Origin: G963677445 sp963678275
GTDB taxonomy: Bacteria > Bacteroidota > Ignavibacteria > Ignavibacteriales > Melioribacteraceae
Direction: 5' to 3'
Assembly: GCA_963678275.1 (NCBI GenBank)
Contig: OY782765.1
Location: 4,464,001 to 4,528,000 of the forward strand
DNA length: 64,000 nt
The notes under the pieces are model-generated. The model had not been told where the DNA came from. It made no database searches and was given only the letters and a program-made list of their open reading frames with translations. Shown piece after piece: positions 27,366 to 36,400 of the stretch; position 1 is the stretch's first letter, and each line of letters begins with the position of its first letter. The position numbers and the translations under genes are program-made.

Positions 27366-28271
27366 TTATTTTGAAATAATAATTTTCCCTGTGTGAAATC
27401 CAAAATCCACAGATTTTTTACTCCAGGTTCCAATGTCATTATTGACTAATTCTTCAATAACGTCTGGCCAGGGCGCCAGAATAATTTCCCCGCCCGGTTT
27501 CATACTCCCGATAATTCTTTTGAATAACGTTATATATTCTGTAAAAAGTGATTTGTCATATTCAGACGCGTAAATAATATGGTTTGACAGGGCGGCGTTT
27601 GAAATTACCGCGCCCCATTTTTTAATCCCATAATCAAAAGAGAACCAGTCGGAATTTGTTAAATAGCTGCTCTGTTCTTTGACCATCCGGTCAATACCCC
27701 ACGCCGGGATATCTTTTTCACGCAAAAATTTTACCATTGAGCCTTTGCTGCCGCAGCCGATATCGAGAACCGGAGCCTTAAGCCTGTGCGGGTAAACATC
27801 CAAAAGTTTTAACTGAAATTCCGCTGAATATTCTTCACATACAACATTATTGAGAAATTTGTGCTGACGCATTGGTATTGCCAGCTCATCAGGATAAAGA
27901 GAGGATATCCACCTGCCAAGTGAAGGAAAGTGAGTATCCATAAGAACTTTTTCGATATCCCCTCTTTGTTTTATCTGTTCCCATGTGTTACGGTAAATAT
28001 TTTCAGCTTCGGCAAGTTTATCGGGAGTAATTTGTATATACTGGTTTATAAAAAAAACTTCTCTGACCAGTTTATCGACCGCCTGGGATACAAAGTATTC
28101 AAAGTTGTGTTCATATTCTTCAGGAACACCTGAATCTGCTATATCTTTTAACTGAGAAACAAAACCGGAATTAACTTCAAAAAGTTTTTCCGGGTGAAAA
28201 TATAACAGGTTTTTCCCCCGGTTGGTTGATAACTGTTCCTCAATTATTTTTGTAATTGGCGTCAATTTCAA
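27366..28271 (-). CDS. SAM-dependent methyltransferase with helical N-terminal domain
   Basis: The 301-aa protein starts at TTG 28271, supported by ACGGAG 4 nt upstream. The first 150 residues are mainly helical and not recognised. Then a methyltransferase core follows with motif I LDIGCGSKGSMVKFL, a GID strand end, and MKPGGEIILAPWPD. The nucleobase NPPY or a peptide target motif is not seen, so the substrate is unclear. It is the first gene of a minus-strand cluster (methyltransferase, HicB, methyltransferase, HTH). The pairing of two unrelated methyltransferases with antitoxin-type proteins is unusual. Confidence 0.8.
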   Translation of the reverse strand: MKLTPITKIIEEQLSTNRGKNLLYFHPEKLFEVNSGFVSQLKDIADSGVPEEYEHNFEYFVSQAVDKLVREVFFINQYIQITPDKLAEAENIYRNTWEQIKQRGDIEKVLMDTHFPSLGRWISSLYPDELAIPMRQHKFLNNVVCEEYSAEFQLKLLDVYPHRLKAPVLDIGCGSKGSMVKFLREKDIPAWGIDRMVKEQSSYLTNSDWFSFDYGIKKWGAVISNAALSNHIIYASEYDKSLFTEYITLFKRIIGSMKPGGEIILAPWPDVIEELVNNDIGTWSKKSVDFGFHTGKIIISK

Positions 28272-28320
28272 TTTCTCCGTTTTAACAGGTATAAAATAGT
28301 GAGTTTTTTAATAACCGATA

Positions 28321-28983
28321 TTATTTGAAAATTCTTTCCCCAATATAAAACCGGATTCCGATATTCATATTAAGACCTCCATAATTTCCAACAAAACCGG
28401 AAATAGTCTCAAAAGTAAAATTATATTGGGGCTCGGCAAAAACAGTGAACCTGTTATCAAATATATTCCTTTCAACCGTCAGTCCCGCAAATGTTCCGAT
28501 TACTCCCGATCCTTCAAAGCCCGAAGTTATATTGCCATCCACTGAACTTTTCTTTTCCTCAATTGATGACCATGAAAGTCCTCCATTTATACCCACTGCC
28601 CAATTTTCAGTCCGGTATAAATTTACCAGCATTCCCGCATTTATCAGCCATTGGGAATATTCGGCTTTCCCTTCCCTGTGTGATTCCAGAAGGGTCCATT
28701 CATCATCCCGGTAGCCCCAGTTTTCAACAACCGGAGTTCCGCTTAAAGAAAACCAGGTCGCTTTACCATAGATATATGTCCTTCCCGAAACCGGCAGGCC
28801 GGCGCCTATCCCATACACAAAACCGGCCTTTGAATCATACGTATCCTCAATGTTGTTTTTAGAGCTCAGCATAAATCCTGAATGAGCCGAAAACCAGACT
28901 GCTCTGTACATCCTGCCCTGTGGTAATATTGTTGTTGATGTAAGGGTAATAAAAATACAAAATAACAAGATTTTCTTAGACAT
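28321..28983 (-). CDS. Outer-membrane beta-barrel protein
   Basis: The 220-aa product is preceded by GGGAG and has a signal peptide (MSKKILLFCIFITLTSTTILPQG). Amphipathic strands with Tyr/Trp girdle residues follow (YGKATWFSLSG, YSQWLINAGMLVNLY, NWAVGINGGLSW), with a final strand LNMNIGIRFYIG. The pattern fits porin-like or OmpA-like eight- to ten-strand barrels. The exact family is not recognised. It stands alone between the methyltransferase cluster and the NTF2-like genes. Confidence 0.78.
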   Translation of the reverse strand: MSKKILLFCIFITLTSTTILPQGRMYRAVWFSAHSGFMLSSKNNIEDTYDSKAGFVYGIGAGLPVSGRTYIYGKATWFSLSGTPVVENWGYRDDEWTLLESHREGKAEYSQWLINAGMLVNLYRTENWAVGINGGLSWSSIEEKKSSVDGNITSGFEGSGVIGTFAGLTVERNIFDNRFTVFAEPQYNFTFETISGFVGNYGGLNMNIGIRFYIGERIFK

Positions 28984-29033
28984 GTTTTTCTCCCACGATT
29001 AATTTCTCTTTTTTTGTTTACAGGATCAATTTT

Positions 29034-29280
29034 TTATTCAATTCCTGTGAGTTTTGATGAAATCATCTTCCATTCATTTCCGCTCCTCAGATAGATGGTT
29101 TTACCAAATTCGTAACGGAGTCTGAAACAGATGGTCGCTGTATCCATCACTGTATTAAAGTTGACAAATTCAATCGCCGGTTGGGTGACAAAACGCCATC
29201 CGAACAGGAGAAAATTAAAACAGTTACTTTGGCTGAAAAAGCTTTTATCCCCGGCATCTCTTTCCCCCTTGAATATGCTG
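29034..29280 (-). pseudogene. Remnant of a small NTF2/DUF4440-like gene
   Basis: One minus-strand frame ending with TAA at 29034-29036 is open for about 80 codons and reads like a protein tail (FFSQSNCFNFLLFGWRFV, then RLRYEFGKTIYLRSGNEWKM and ISSKLTGIE). It has no start codon with a ribosome site and runs into a stop upstream. The closing part resembles the last strands of SnoaL/DUF4440 proteins, and the next gene upstream is a SnoaL-like protein. I read it as a 5'-truncated relic; assignment is tentative. Confidence 0.4.
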
Positions 29281-29362
29281 AATGAAATAAATATTTAAAA
29301 ACATTGAACTCAAAAATATCCAACATTTGAAGTGCCTTCAAGGGAAAAGCAGGGGCATACCA

Positions 29363-29776
29363 TTATTTTTCCGAAAGCTGCTCCATTATTTCCATACCAT
29401 TCCATTCTCCCCGGCGTTCAGTGATTTTGCCATCCCCGATAGTGAGAATTTCAATGCCGGTGAAATATATTTCTTTCCCGGTTGGAGGCAGACCGGCAAA
29501 TTCCGCGCTGAATGTGCCCCTCGCCGACCACCTTACAGCCACTTTTCCCGCCGCTTCGTCGACGACAAGATCATCTGTTGTCGCGTAAAAGTCGGGGAAT
29601 GAATGATATAAATCCAAAATCCCCTTTCTGAACCCGGTATTATCTTTATCCCGGTTATCGGGGCTGTGGTCAATGAAATTAGGTGAATGCAATTGAAATA
29701 CCATATCAGCGTTCCCTTTTTGCCATCCTTCCACTATCCATCGAATTGTGATTTCACGAAGCAATTCTTTTATCAT
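29363..29776 (-). CDS. SnoaL-like (NTF2-fold) protein
   Basis: The chosen start is ATG 29776, with AGGTGA 4 nt upstream. An ATG at 29800 lies inside the upstream terminator hairpin and is rejected. The 137-aa protein has the SnoaL-like ester-cyclase pattern: helix IRWIVEGWQKGNADMVFQLH, FIDHSP, FPDFYATTDDLVV, RWSARGTF, and PPTGKEIYFTGIEI with a final WNGMEIMEQL. These proteins are small cone-shaped folds that bind or isomerise small hydrophobic molecules; most members are uncharacterised. It is located 47 nt after the serine hydrolase stop on the same strand, with a terminator between. Confidence 0.88.
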   Translation of the reverse strand: MIKELLREITIRWIVEGWQKGNADMVFQLHSPNFIDHSPDNRDKDNTGFRKGILDLYHSFPDFYATTDDLVVDEAAGKVAVRWSARGTFSAEFAGLPPTGKEIYFTGIEILTIGDGKITERRGEWNGMEIMEQLSEK

Positions 29777-29789
29777 ATTATCACCTGAA

Positions 29790-29817
29790 AAGGGGACCAT
29801 CCCCGGATGATCCCCTT
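29790..29817 (-). terminator. Terminator hairpin behind the serine hydrolase gene
   Basis: AAGGGGA-ATCC pairs with GGAT-TCCCCTT around a 2-nt centre. On the minus strand the hairpin is followed by TTTT and lies 6 nt beyond the stop of the serine hydrolase. It would reduce read-through into the SnoaL-like gene. Confidence 0.75.
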
Positions 29818-29823
29818 GTAAAT

Positions 29824-30987
29824 TTATTTCTTCAAAAATGATGCGGTTGTTTTAGCTAAAATGAGTGAATATTTCCCAAGTTCTTTATGCTGACCCTGAA
29901 AATTATCCTGGTTTATCTGAATAGCAATTGAAAAATCGTGCTCTTTATAGTAGCCGATTTCGGTAATATAACCGGGCATAAGTCCTGTGTGGCCATACTT
30001 TATTCCAAGTTCTGTATCGCTGATTATAACTCCGCAGCCATAGCCGAATTCGTCAGGTTGACCTGTTTCCATATTCACCGGGGAATAAAGAAGCCGCATA
30101 ACCTCCCCAGGTAGAACTTCTCCGGAATAAAGAGCTTTAGCCCATTTTGCCAGATCGGGAGAATTGGAGATAAATCCGCCGCCTGCCCATTCAAACTGGG
30201 GATTGATGAAATATTTACCATCCTTAATCACCTTTTCGGGAGCGGGGAGAATGTCATTAGGCCCGGAATGTCCCTGAACCAAACCGGCGGGTGTTCTGCT
30301 GACAGATGGTTCGGTATTTTTAAGGCCGAGCGGCATAAGAAATCTTCTTGCCACCTCATCATACATTTTGTTACCGGTTATCTTTTCGATGATCATCGCG
30401 ATAATGATATAATCGGTGTCGGAATAACTCCAGCCTTCTCCCGCGGGATGGGCAGGTTTCGCGTCAAGAATATAAGCAACCAGCTCTTCCGGTTTCCAGA
30501 CCCGGTTCCGGTCGTTTAATAAATCCTGACCAAAGCCGCCAAGGTAAATATAACGCGGCAAACCACCGTTGTGATGAGCAAGCATAGCCACTGTCAGCTC
30601 ATTCCCGTTTGGAATTCGGCTGTACCATTCATAATCACCAAGGTATTTTTCTACTTTATCATCCAGCGAGAGCCTGTTTTCAGAAACCAGACTCAGCATT
30701 ACCGCCGAAACATATGTTTTGCCCGTGCTTCCCGAGAACATTCTGTCTTCAGGTTTCATCTTTATCTCTTTTTCGGGAAAAGCATAACCTGTCGCTATTT
30801 TAATAATTGTATTATCAGGTAATAAAACTGCCGCCGTCGCCCCCGGGAATCCAAACTCCGACTGAATTTTCTCAAAATTTGCCTGTAACCCGGCCTTTAG
30901 TTTATCATATTTGCCCTGCGCCTGCGCGTTTACAGAAACGTAAATTAAGATAATAAACAACAGGAATAAAAATCGTTTAACTTTCAT
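29824..30987 (-). CDS. Class C beta-lactamase-fold serine hydrolase
   Basis: The 387-aa exported protein has a signal peptide (about residues 1-22, ending VNAQAQ). It has the penicillin-binding-like active site: SxxK as STGK (Ser87, Lys90), the Tyr of the YxN-type motif in YSDTDY (Asn replaced by Asp), and HTG in YGHTGLMPGY in place of KTG. This is the beta-lactamase/esterase/D-aminopeptidase superfamily (PF00144). The HTG and YSD variants are common in esterase-like members, so it is probably a periplasmic peptidase or esterase rather than a true beta-lactamase. The length is typical. Confidence 0.92.
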   Translation of the reverse strand: MKVKRFLFLLFIILIYVSVNAQAQGKYDKLKAGLQANFEKIQSEFGFPGATAAVLLPDNTIIKIATGYAFPEKEIKMKPEDRMFSGSTGKTYVSAVMLSLVSENRLSLDDKVEKYLGDYEWYSRIPNGNELTVAMLAHHNGGLPRYIYLGGFGQDLLNDRNRVWKPEELVAYILDAKPAHPAGEGWSYSDTDYIIIAMIIEKITGNKMYDEVARRFLMPLGLKNTEPSVSRTPAGLVQGHSGPNDILPAPEKVIKDGKYFINPQFEWAGGGFISNSPDLAKWAKALYSGEVLPGEVMRLLYSPVNMETGQPDEFGYGCGVIISDTELGIKYGHTGLMPGYITEIGYYKEHDFSIAIQINQDNFQGQHKELGKYSLILAKTTASFLKK

Positions 30988-31117
30988 AGACTAACTCCAT
31001 ACATATTCATTCATACTTTCCGGGACTTCTTTCTCCGGTTTAATCATACCGCCTGATTAGACGCACATTTCTGAATATTGTTTTGAACTAAAGGTTTTTT
31101 AGTCTGAGTTTATTGTG

Positions 31118-31684
31118 TTAGTTTTCCTCCAAAATGAAAAATCGCATTTTCTCCATCATCTTTTCCACAAAAGGAACGAGCGCCCGGTTATCATTCAGAA
31201 TTTTTTCCACAATCCCGGATTTTACATTATCAAATGATTTTTTTGGTTTTGGTTCGTATAAAATATCATCGGCGGTAAGCATTATAAATGATTCAGTGAG
31301 TAAACTATCAATATCATCGATTTGCTTCAATTGTTCAATGACATATATACTGTTTTTCATTAAGAAATGTCGGCAATAAAATCCTGCTATTTCTGAGAGA
31401 GCGCCGTCAGATTCATCAATTATTCTCATAAAAAGTTCGAACCGCAACTCAAGAGGAGCGCTTACAGAATAAAGGAGAGAGTCGAGCAGCAGGAATGTTC
31501 TTTCATCATCTGAAACTGTTAATTTTCCGGAATAATATAGCTTAAAATCGGGGAATATATCAGGGTCATTGAGCATCGCAAGTTTTTTAGCTTCAGGAAC
31601 CTTTGCCCAGCCGGGAGTAATATCAGGTTCCCGGGCTAAAATATTTCCCGTCAAAAGCAACATGTAAAGCAGGATCACTTTCAT
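31118..31684 (-). CDS. Exported protein of unknown function
   Basis: The 188-aa product has a clear signal peptide (MKVILLYMLLLTGNILA) and an acidic, mostly helical mature part (LPLELRFELFMRIIDESDGA-like segments) without recognised domain or cysteine pairs. The tail KIVEKILNDNRALVPF-type helix resembles HEAT-like packing. It stands alone, 130 nt upstream of and on the same strand as the serine hydrolase. Function is not recognised. Confidence 0.7.
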   Translation of the reverse strand: MKVILLYMLLLTGNILAREPDITPGWAKVPEAKKLAMLNDPDIFPDFKLYYSGKLTVSDDERTFLLLDSLLYSVSAPLELRFELFMRIIDESDGALSEIAGFYCRHFLMKNSIYVIEQLKQIDDIDSLLTESFIMLTADDILYEPKPKKSFDNVKSGIVEKILNDNRALVPFVEKMMEKMRFFILEEN

Positions 31685-32180
31685 ATTTTTTCCGTCAATA
31701 AAGTTGTAATGACATTCATGTAAAGGTAAATATTCTTCAGCTCTTATGTAAAAAATAAACTGGCAAAGACAGAAGTGAAGAGTGGCTGGTGGAGAGTGAA
31801 GAGTAAAAACAAAGACTCAGAACTCCTCACAAAATGAAATCGCGGAAATTTTGGAAAATATCCAATGAAATTGTTATCCATTTATTACTTGACAAGGTCT
31901 TTTTGCCATAAATGATGTTTTGCAAATTTTAGAACTTTATCTATCTGGCTTACCAGGAATGTCTTAAAGCATTTGATTATCCGGGGTGGTTTGTGAATCC
32001 TCTACAAGGATTTTGTCTAATTTAATTAACAATATCACCTCATTCTTTCCACAATGTTTTCAAAATATTCCATGATACAAAATTCTAAACCCCCTGTAGA
32101 TACAAGGCATGCCATGTCTCTACGAAAGGTAAAAAAATATTTCTGCCTTAAAGATGTTTATACCAGACTTGAAATAATTC

Positions 32181-32376
32181 CCCGGGGTGGTAATATGGTG
32201 TACCTGACGGCACACTTTGTTGCTCCGGTATTATTTTTTCTACCAATATGCTGTCCCTGACAGGACAAATATTCCGGTTACTTTAAATTGCCCCGTCAGG
32301 GGCAAAATATTGGTAAAAGAAACCACAGGGAAAAATCGTGTGTGCCGTAGGTACACCATATTTACTACACGGGGTA
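32181..32376. repeat. Inverted repeat of the TACCTGACGGCACAC family
   Basis: The left arm (CCCCGGGGT, ATGGTGTACCTGACGGCACAC, CTACCAATATGCTG, CCTGACAGG) is mirrored by the right arm (CCCGTCAGGGG, AAATATTGGTA, TGTGTGCCGTAGGTACACCAT, ACACGGGG). Together they form a near-complete palindrome of about 196 bp with a 20-30-nt centre. It shares its blocks with 13810-14470. Confidence 0.7.
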
Positions 32377-32637
32377 ATTTATCTTTCCAGTTTTACGGTG
32401 ATTTCGCTGAACAGATTTCGTATTATGACAGGGTATTATAATATGCCGCATACTATTTAATCTAATCCAGTCATAGTTTGAACCTTGATTTCAGGATTGC
32501 CATAATTAAAAATCGGTATCTGGTTCGGTGTCGGTATCATTTTTATTGGTCCCGCGGAAATTCCTGAACAAGAACAACTCCTCATTCTTTCCACAATGTC
32601 ATCAAAATGTTCCACGAAATAAAAATATTTACCCCCT

Positions 32638-32665
32638 GTAGAGACAAGGCATGCCTTGTCTCTAC
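32638..32665. repeat. 28-bp perfect palindrome
   Basis: The half-site GTAGAGACAAGGCA is followed by its exact reverse complement. Other copies are at 43744-43771 (perfect), 19650-19677 (one mismatch) and 32096-32123 (two changes). Confidence 0.85.
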
Positions 32666-33441
32666 GAATGATAAACAAATATTCCAACCTTGAAGATTTG
32701 TCATTGCCGAAAAAAAATCACCCGCTATATTTCACATAGAACCTAAATTTTACTATTACCAATGCGGGCAATAGGGGTATATTTACAATAAATCAGATTA
32801 AAATATTAGCTAAAAGGTTGTATCCCGGCATTGACTTTTTAAGGAATTATTTTAAGTTTATGATAAATTACAGAAGATCGGGGAACAATAAATAAAAACA
32901 TCTGATAAATCTCTTCACAAAAAATAACTGAGTATTAAAAAATAGGATTTACCGATTATTATCATGCTTATTTATTGAACATAAACTTATATTGTTGTGT
33001 TGATAATAAAAGATCCTTCATTTAGGTTTTCGGTTGTTTACAGGCTTTACAAGATAAAATATTATTTGTTAGTTGAGACAATGAGTTATTTCTCTTTATT
33101 TCGGACCATTGCCGCAGAAATCCGGGGAGTGGGAAATGCAGTTACAAAGCGACATCAAAATATATAGAAATCCAGATTCAGAATTTTTTATAAGGGGCTC
33201 CTTTAATATTTTTGGAAAAAATTTTCATCTCTATAATGAAAAAAAATTCCTTAACCGACAACAGATACAATCAGAAGCAAACACCAAATTTAGAATAGCA
33301 AAAACTTTCAATTGGCATTTAAACACACCTGCATGTTATTATAATTTATTCTCAAAACCGATTTCGAAACCTGCTGCGATCATATTTAACCTGATATAAC
33401 ATGTCAGCAAGCATTATTCATTAATAGCGGGATATACCATT

Positions 33442-36400
33442 ATGGAAAATCAATCGGAAAGTAAGGCGCGGTATCAGGATATTCTGGATAACATGTCAGA
33501 AGGATTTCAGGTAATCGGATACGACTGGAAATATAAATATGTCAATGAATCGGTTTGCGGGCAGGGGAGGCAAAGTAAACAAAATCTCCTGAATCGAACA
33601 ATGATGGATGTATATCCCGAAATAGAAAAAACAGAAATGTTCGGTTACTTAAAAATCTGTATGGAAAAAAGAGTTCCCCAAAAAATTGAAAATAAATTTA
33701 TTTACCCGGATGGTTCTGCGGGATGGTTCGAATTAAGTATTCAGCCTTCTCCTGAAGGCGTATTCATTTTATCAACGGATATAACCGCGCGAAAGGAAAT
33801 GGAAGAGGAACAGGAAGTAATTATTGAATTTTTGAGCATTATAAATAGTTGCGACAATACAAAGGGACTGATACATTCGGTTGTTACTTTTATCCAAAAA
33901 TATTCCGGCTGCGAGGCTGTCGGCATTCGATTGCGTAAGGATAAGAAATATCCTTATTACGAAACACGGGGATTTTCAGAGGAACATATACGTTTGGATC
34001 ATTCAGCCTGCGCTTTCGGAACAAATCGAAACCCGACTCAGGAATGTTTGTGCGGCAGGGTGATAAAAGGGCGGTTTAACGCTGAAGATCAGCATTTTAC
34101 TGAAAAAGGAAGTTTTTGGGGTAATCGCATAACCGATATGTTTTCGGGCGATGACGATAATGAAAGTCTGCCCCCTTTGTGCGGCAGCTGCAGAAGGGAA
34201 GGGTATGAGTCTATTGCGCTGATTCCTCTTCATTCAGGTGATCATAAATTAGGGTTATTGCAACTTAATGACAAAAGAGAGAACCGGTTTTCAGAAAGAT
34301 GGATTTCTATCTGGGAAACAATAGCCGATTACCTCGCGGTTGCCCTCTCAAAATTTATCGCGGAGGAAGAAAAGCAGGAAAGCGACAAAATATTCCGCCT
34401 GCTTATTGAGCACGCGCCCGCGGCTCTCGCTATGTTCGATCGTGAGATGAAATACCTGGCGGTCAGTAAAAGGTGGCTGACAGATTACAACATTGCATCG
34501 GAGAGTATATTAGGTAAATCGCATTATGAAATTTTTCCCGAGATTAATGAAGATTTGAAAAAAATTCATTCAAGAGGGATGAAAGGAGAAATTTTCAGCA
34601 GCAAAAAGGGAGAAAAGTTTGTCAGGGGCGACGGTTCGGAACAATGGCTGAATTGGGAAATAAGGCCCTGGTACAACACGGAAAATGAAGTTGGCGGTAT
34701 CGTAATATTCAGCGAGGATATTACAAGTATGAAAGCCGCGGAAATGTCGTTGCGTGAGAGCCGAGCTCAGTTATCGAGTCTGATGAGCAATCTGCCCGGA
34801 ATGGCTTATCAGTGCCTGAACCTGCCTGAATGGCCAATGAGTTTTGTCAGCCAGGGCTGTAAAAAATTAACGGGGTATAATAAAAACGAATTACTGAAGA
34901 ATGAGGAGTTTTCTTTTGTCGATTTAATTCATCCCGATGATAAAGAAATAGTGTGGGCGGAAATACAAAAGGCTGTTGAAAGAAATAGCTCATTTATTGT
35001 GGAATATAGAATATTTGATAAGAAAGGGGATATTAAATGGGTCTGGGAACAGGGCCGGGAAGTTGACAGGAATAATAATGGAGTTTCTGTCCTCGACGGA
35101 TTTATCGCTGATATAACCGACAGGAAAAACACCGAAGCGCGGTTGGAAGAACAAGAGAAACTTTACCAGACTCTCTTCAACAACTCTCCCGTACCGCTTT
35201 GGGAGGAGGATATCACAGATTTATACGAATATCTTACTGAACTGAAAAGAAAAGATATTGCGAATTTCAGAGATTTCCTGGATAAAAATCCTGAACTTTT
35301 ATCAGAATGTTTTCAGAAAACAAAAATCCTTAATGTTAACTATGCCGCTTTGAGGCTGCATGAAGTTGAGGATAAAGAAGTTCTGATCAAAAACCAGTCG
35401 AAAATTCTCACTCCAAACTCTTTTATTGCATTTAAAGAGATTTTAATAGCCCTCGCGGAGGGGGAGACAGAATTTTCTTCGGATGCTGAAGTGCAGACAT
35501 TTTCGGGCAAACCGAGGTTTATATTCCTGAATTTTAATATTATGAAAGATAATAAAGGAGCGATCAAAGCTATTCTTTCAACAACTGATATAACAGAAAA
35601 GAAAAAAACGGAAATTGAACTGTTAAAAAACCGCAGGTTTCTTGCCGATCTTATTGAGAACAGCGGCGCGCTGATTTACGCTAAAGATAAAGAGGGGTGT
35701 TACGAACTTGTAAACGCGCAATGGGAACAAGTCACGCATATCACAAAAAATGAGGCGATCGGGAAAACTGATCTGGAGTTATTTCCCGGCGCTGACGGAA
35801 ATCAATTTTTTAACAATGACCGGGAAGTGTTGACTAAGGCCAGGCTGATTGAAAAAGAAGAAACTCTCAATGATCACAACAGGACACAATATTTTATTTC
35901 CATAAAATTTCCTCTTTATGATGAGCTGGGAAAAATAAGGGGGATTTGCGGGATGTCAACTGATATTACAGATCGTAAAATTATTGAAGAAAATCTTCGC
36001 GTTAGTGAATACAGACTAAGAAGCGCTTTTGATAATATGATGGAAGGTGTCCAGATTCTGGATAATAACTGGCGCTATCTGTATCTGAATCATTCGGCTG
36101 AAATTCATAACCGAAGGCCAAAAGAAGAATTACTTGAAAATAAATATATGGATATGTGGCCCGGGATTGAGGATACATACGTATTCATTATGATTAAGGA
36201 AAGTCTTGAAAAAAGAGTATCGCATCATTTTGATAATGAATTTACCTTTCCAAACGGCGCAATTGGCTGGTTTAAACTCAGCATTCAGCCTGTGCCTGAA
36301 GGGGTGTTAATTCTTTCTGTCGATATCACTGACAAAAAGAAATCGGAATTGCAGTTAAAAAAAATAGCGGAAAGACTGGAGATAGCGACAAAAGCGGCAA

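Larger units (their letters stand above)
31685..33441. other. Gene-free, repeat-rich 1.75-kb stretch
   Basis: Contains CCTCTACAAGGATTTT (31998-32013), a degenerate palindrome copy at 32096-32123, the inverted repeat 32181-32376, a perfect palindrome at 32638-32665 and an inverted GGTTCTATGTGAAATATAG block at 32722-32745. The last 650 bases before the kinase gene are AT-rich and hold no credible gene; the promoter of the phosphorelay operon should lie there. The short frame at 33109-33399 is not convincing. Confidence 0.6.

Noticed and set aside
29147..29341. 64-codon open frame on the minus strand
   Set aside because: It lies in another frame over the NTF2-like relic and has no features of its own.
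33109..33399. 96-codon open frame before the giant kinase gene
   Set aside because: TTG start, no domain or signal, composition like the surrounding AT-rich spacer; nothing else supports it.
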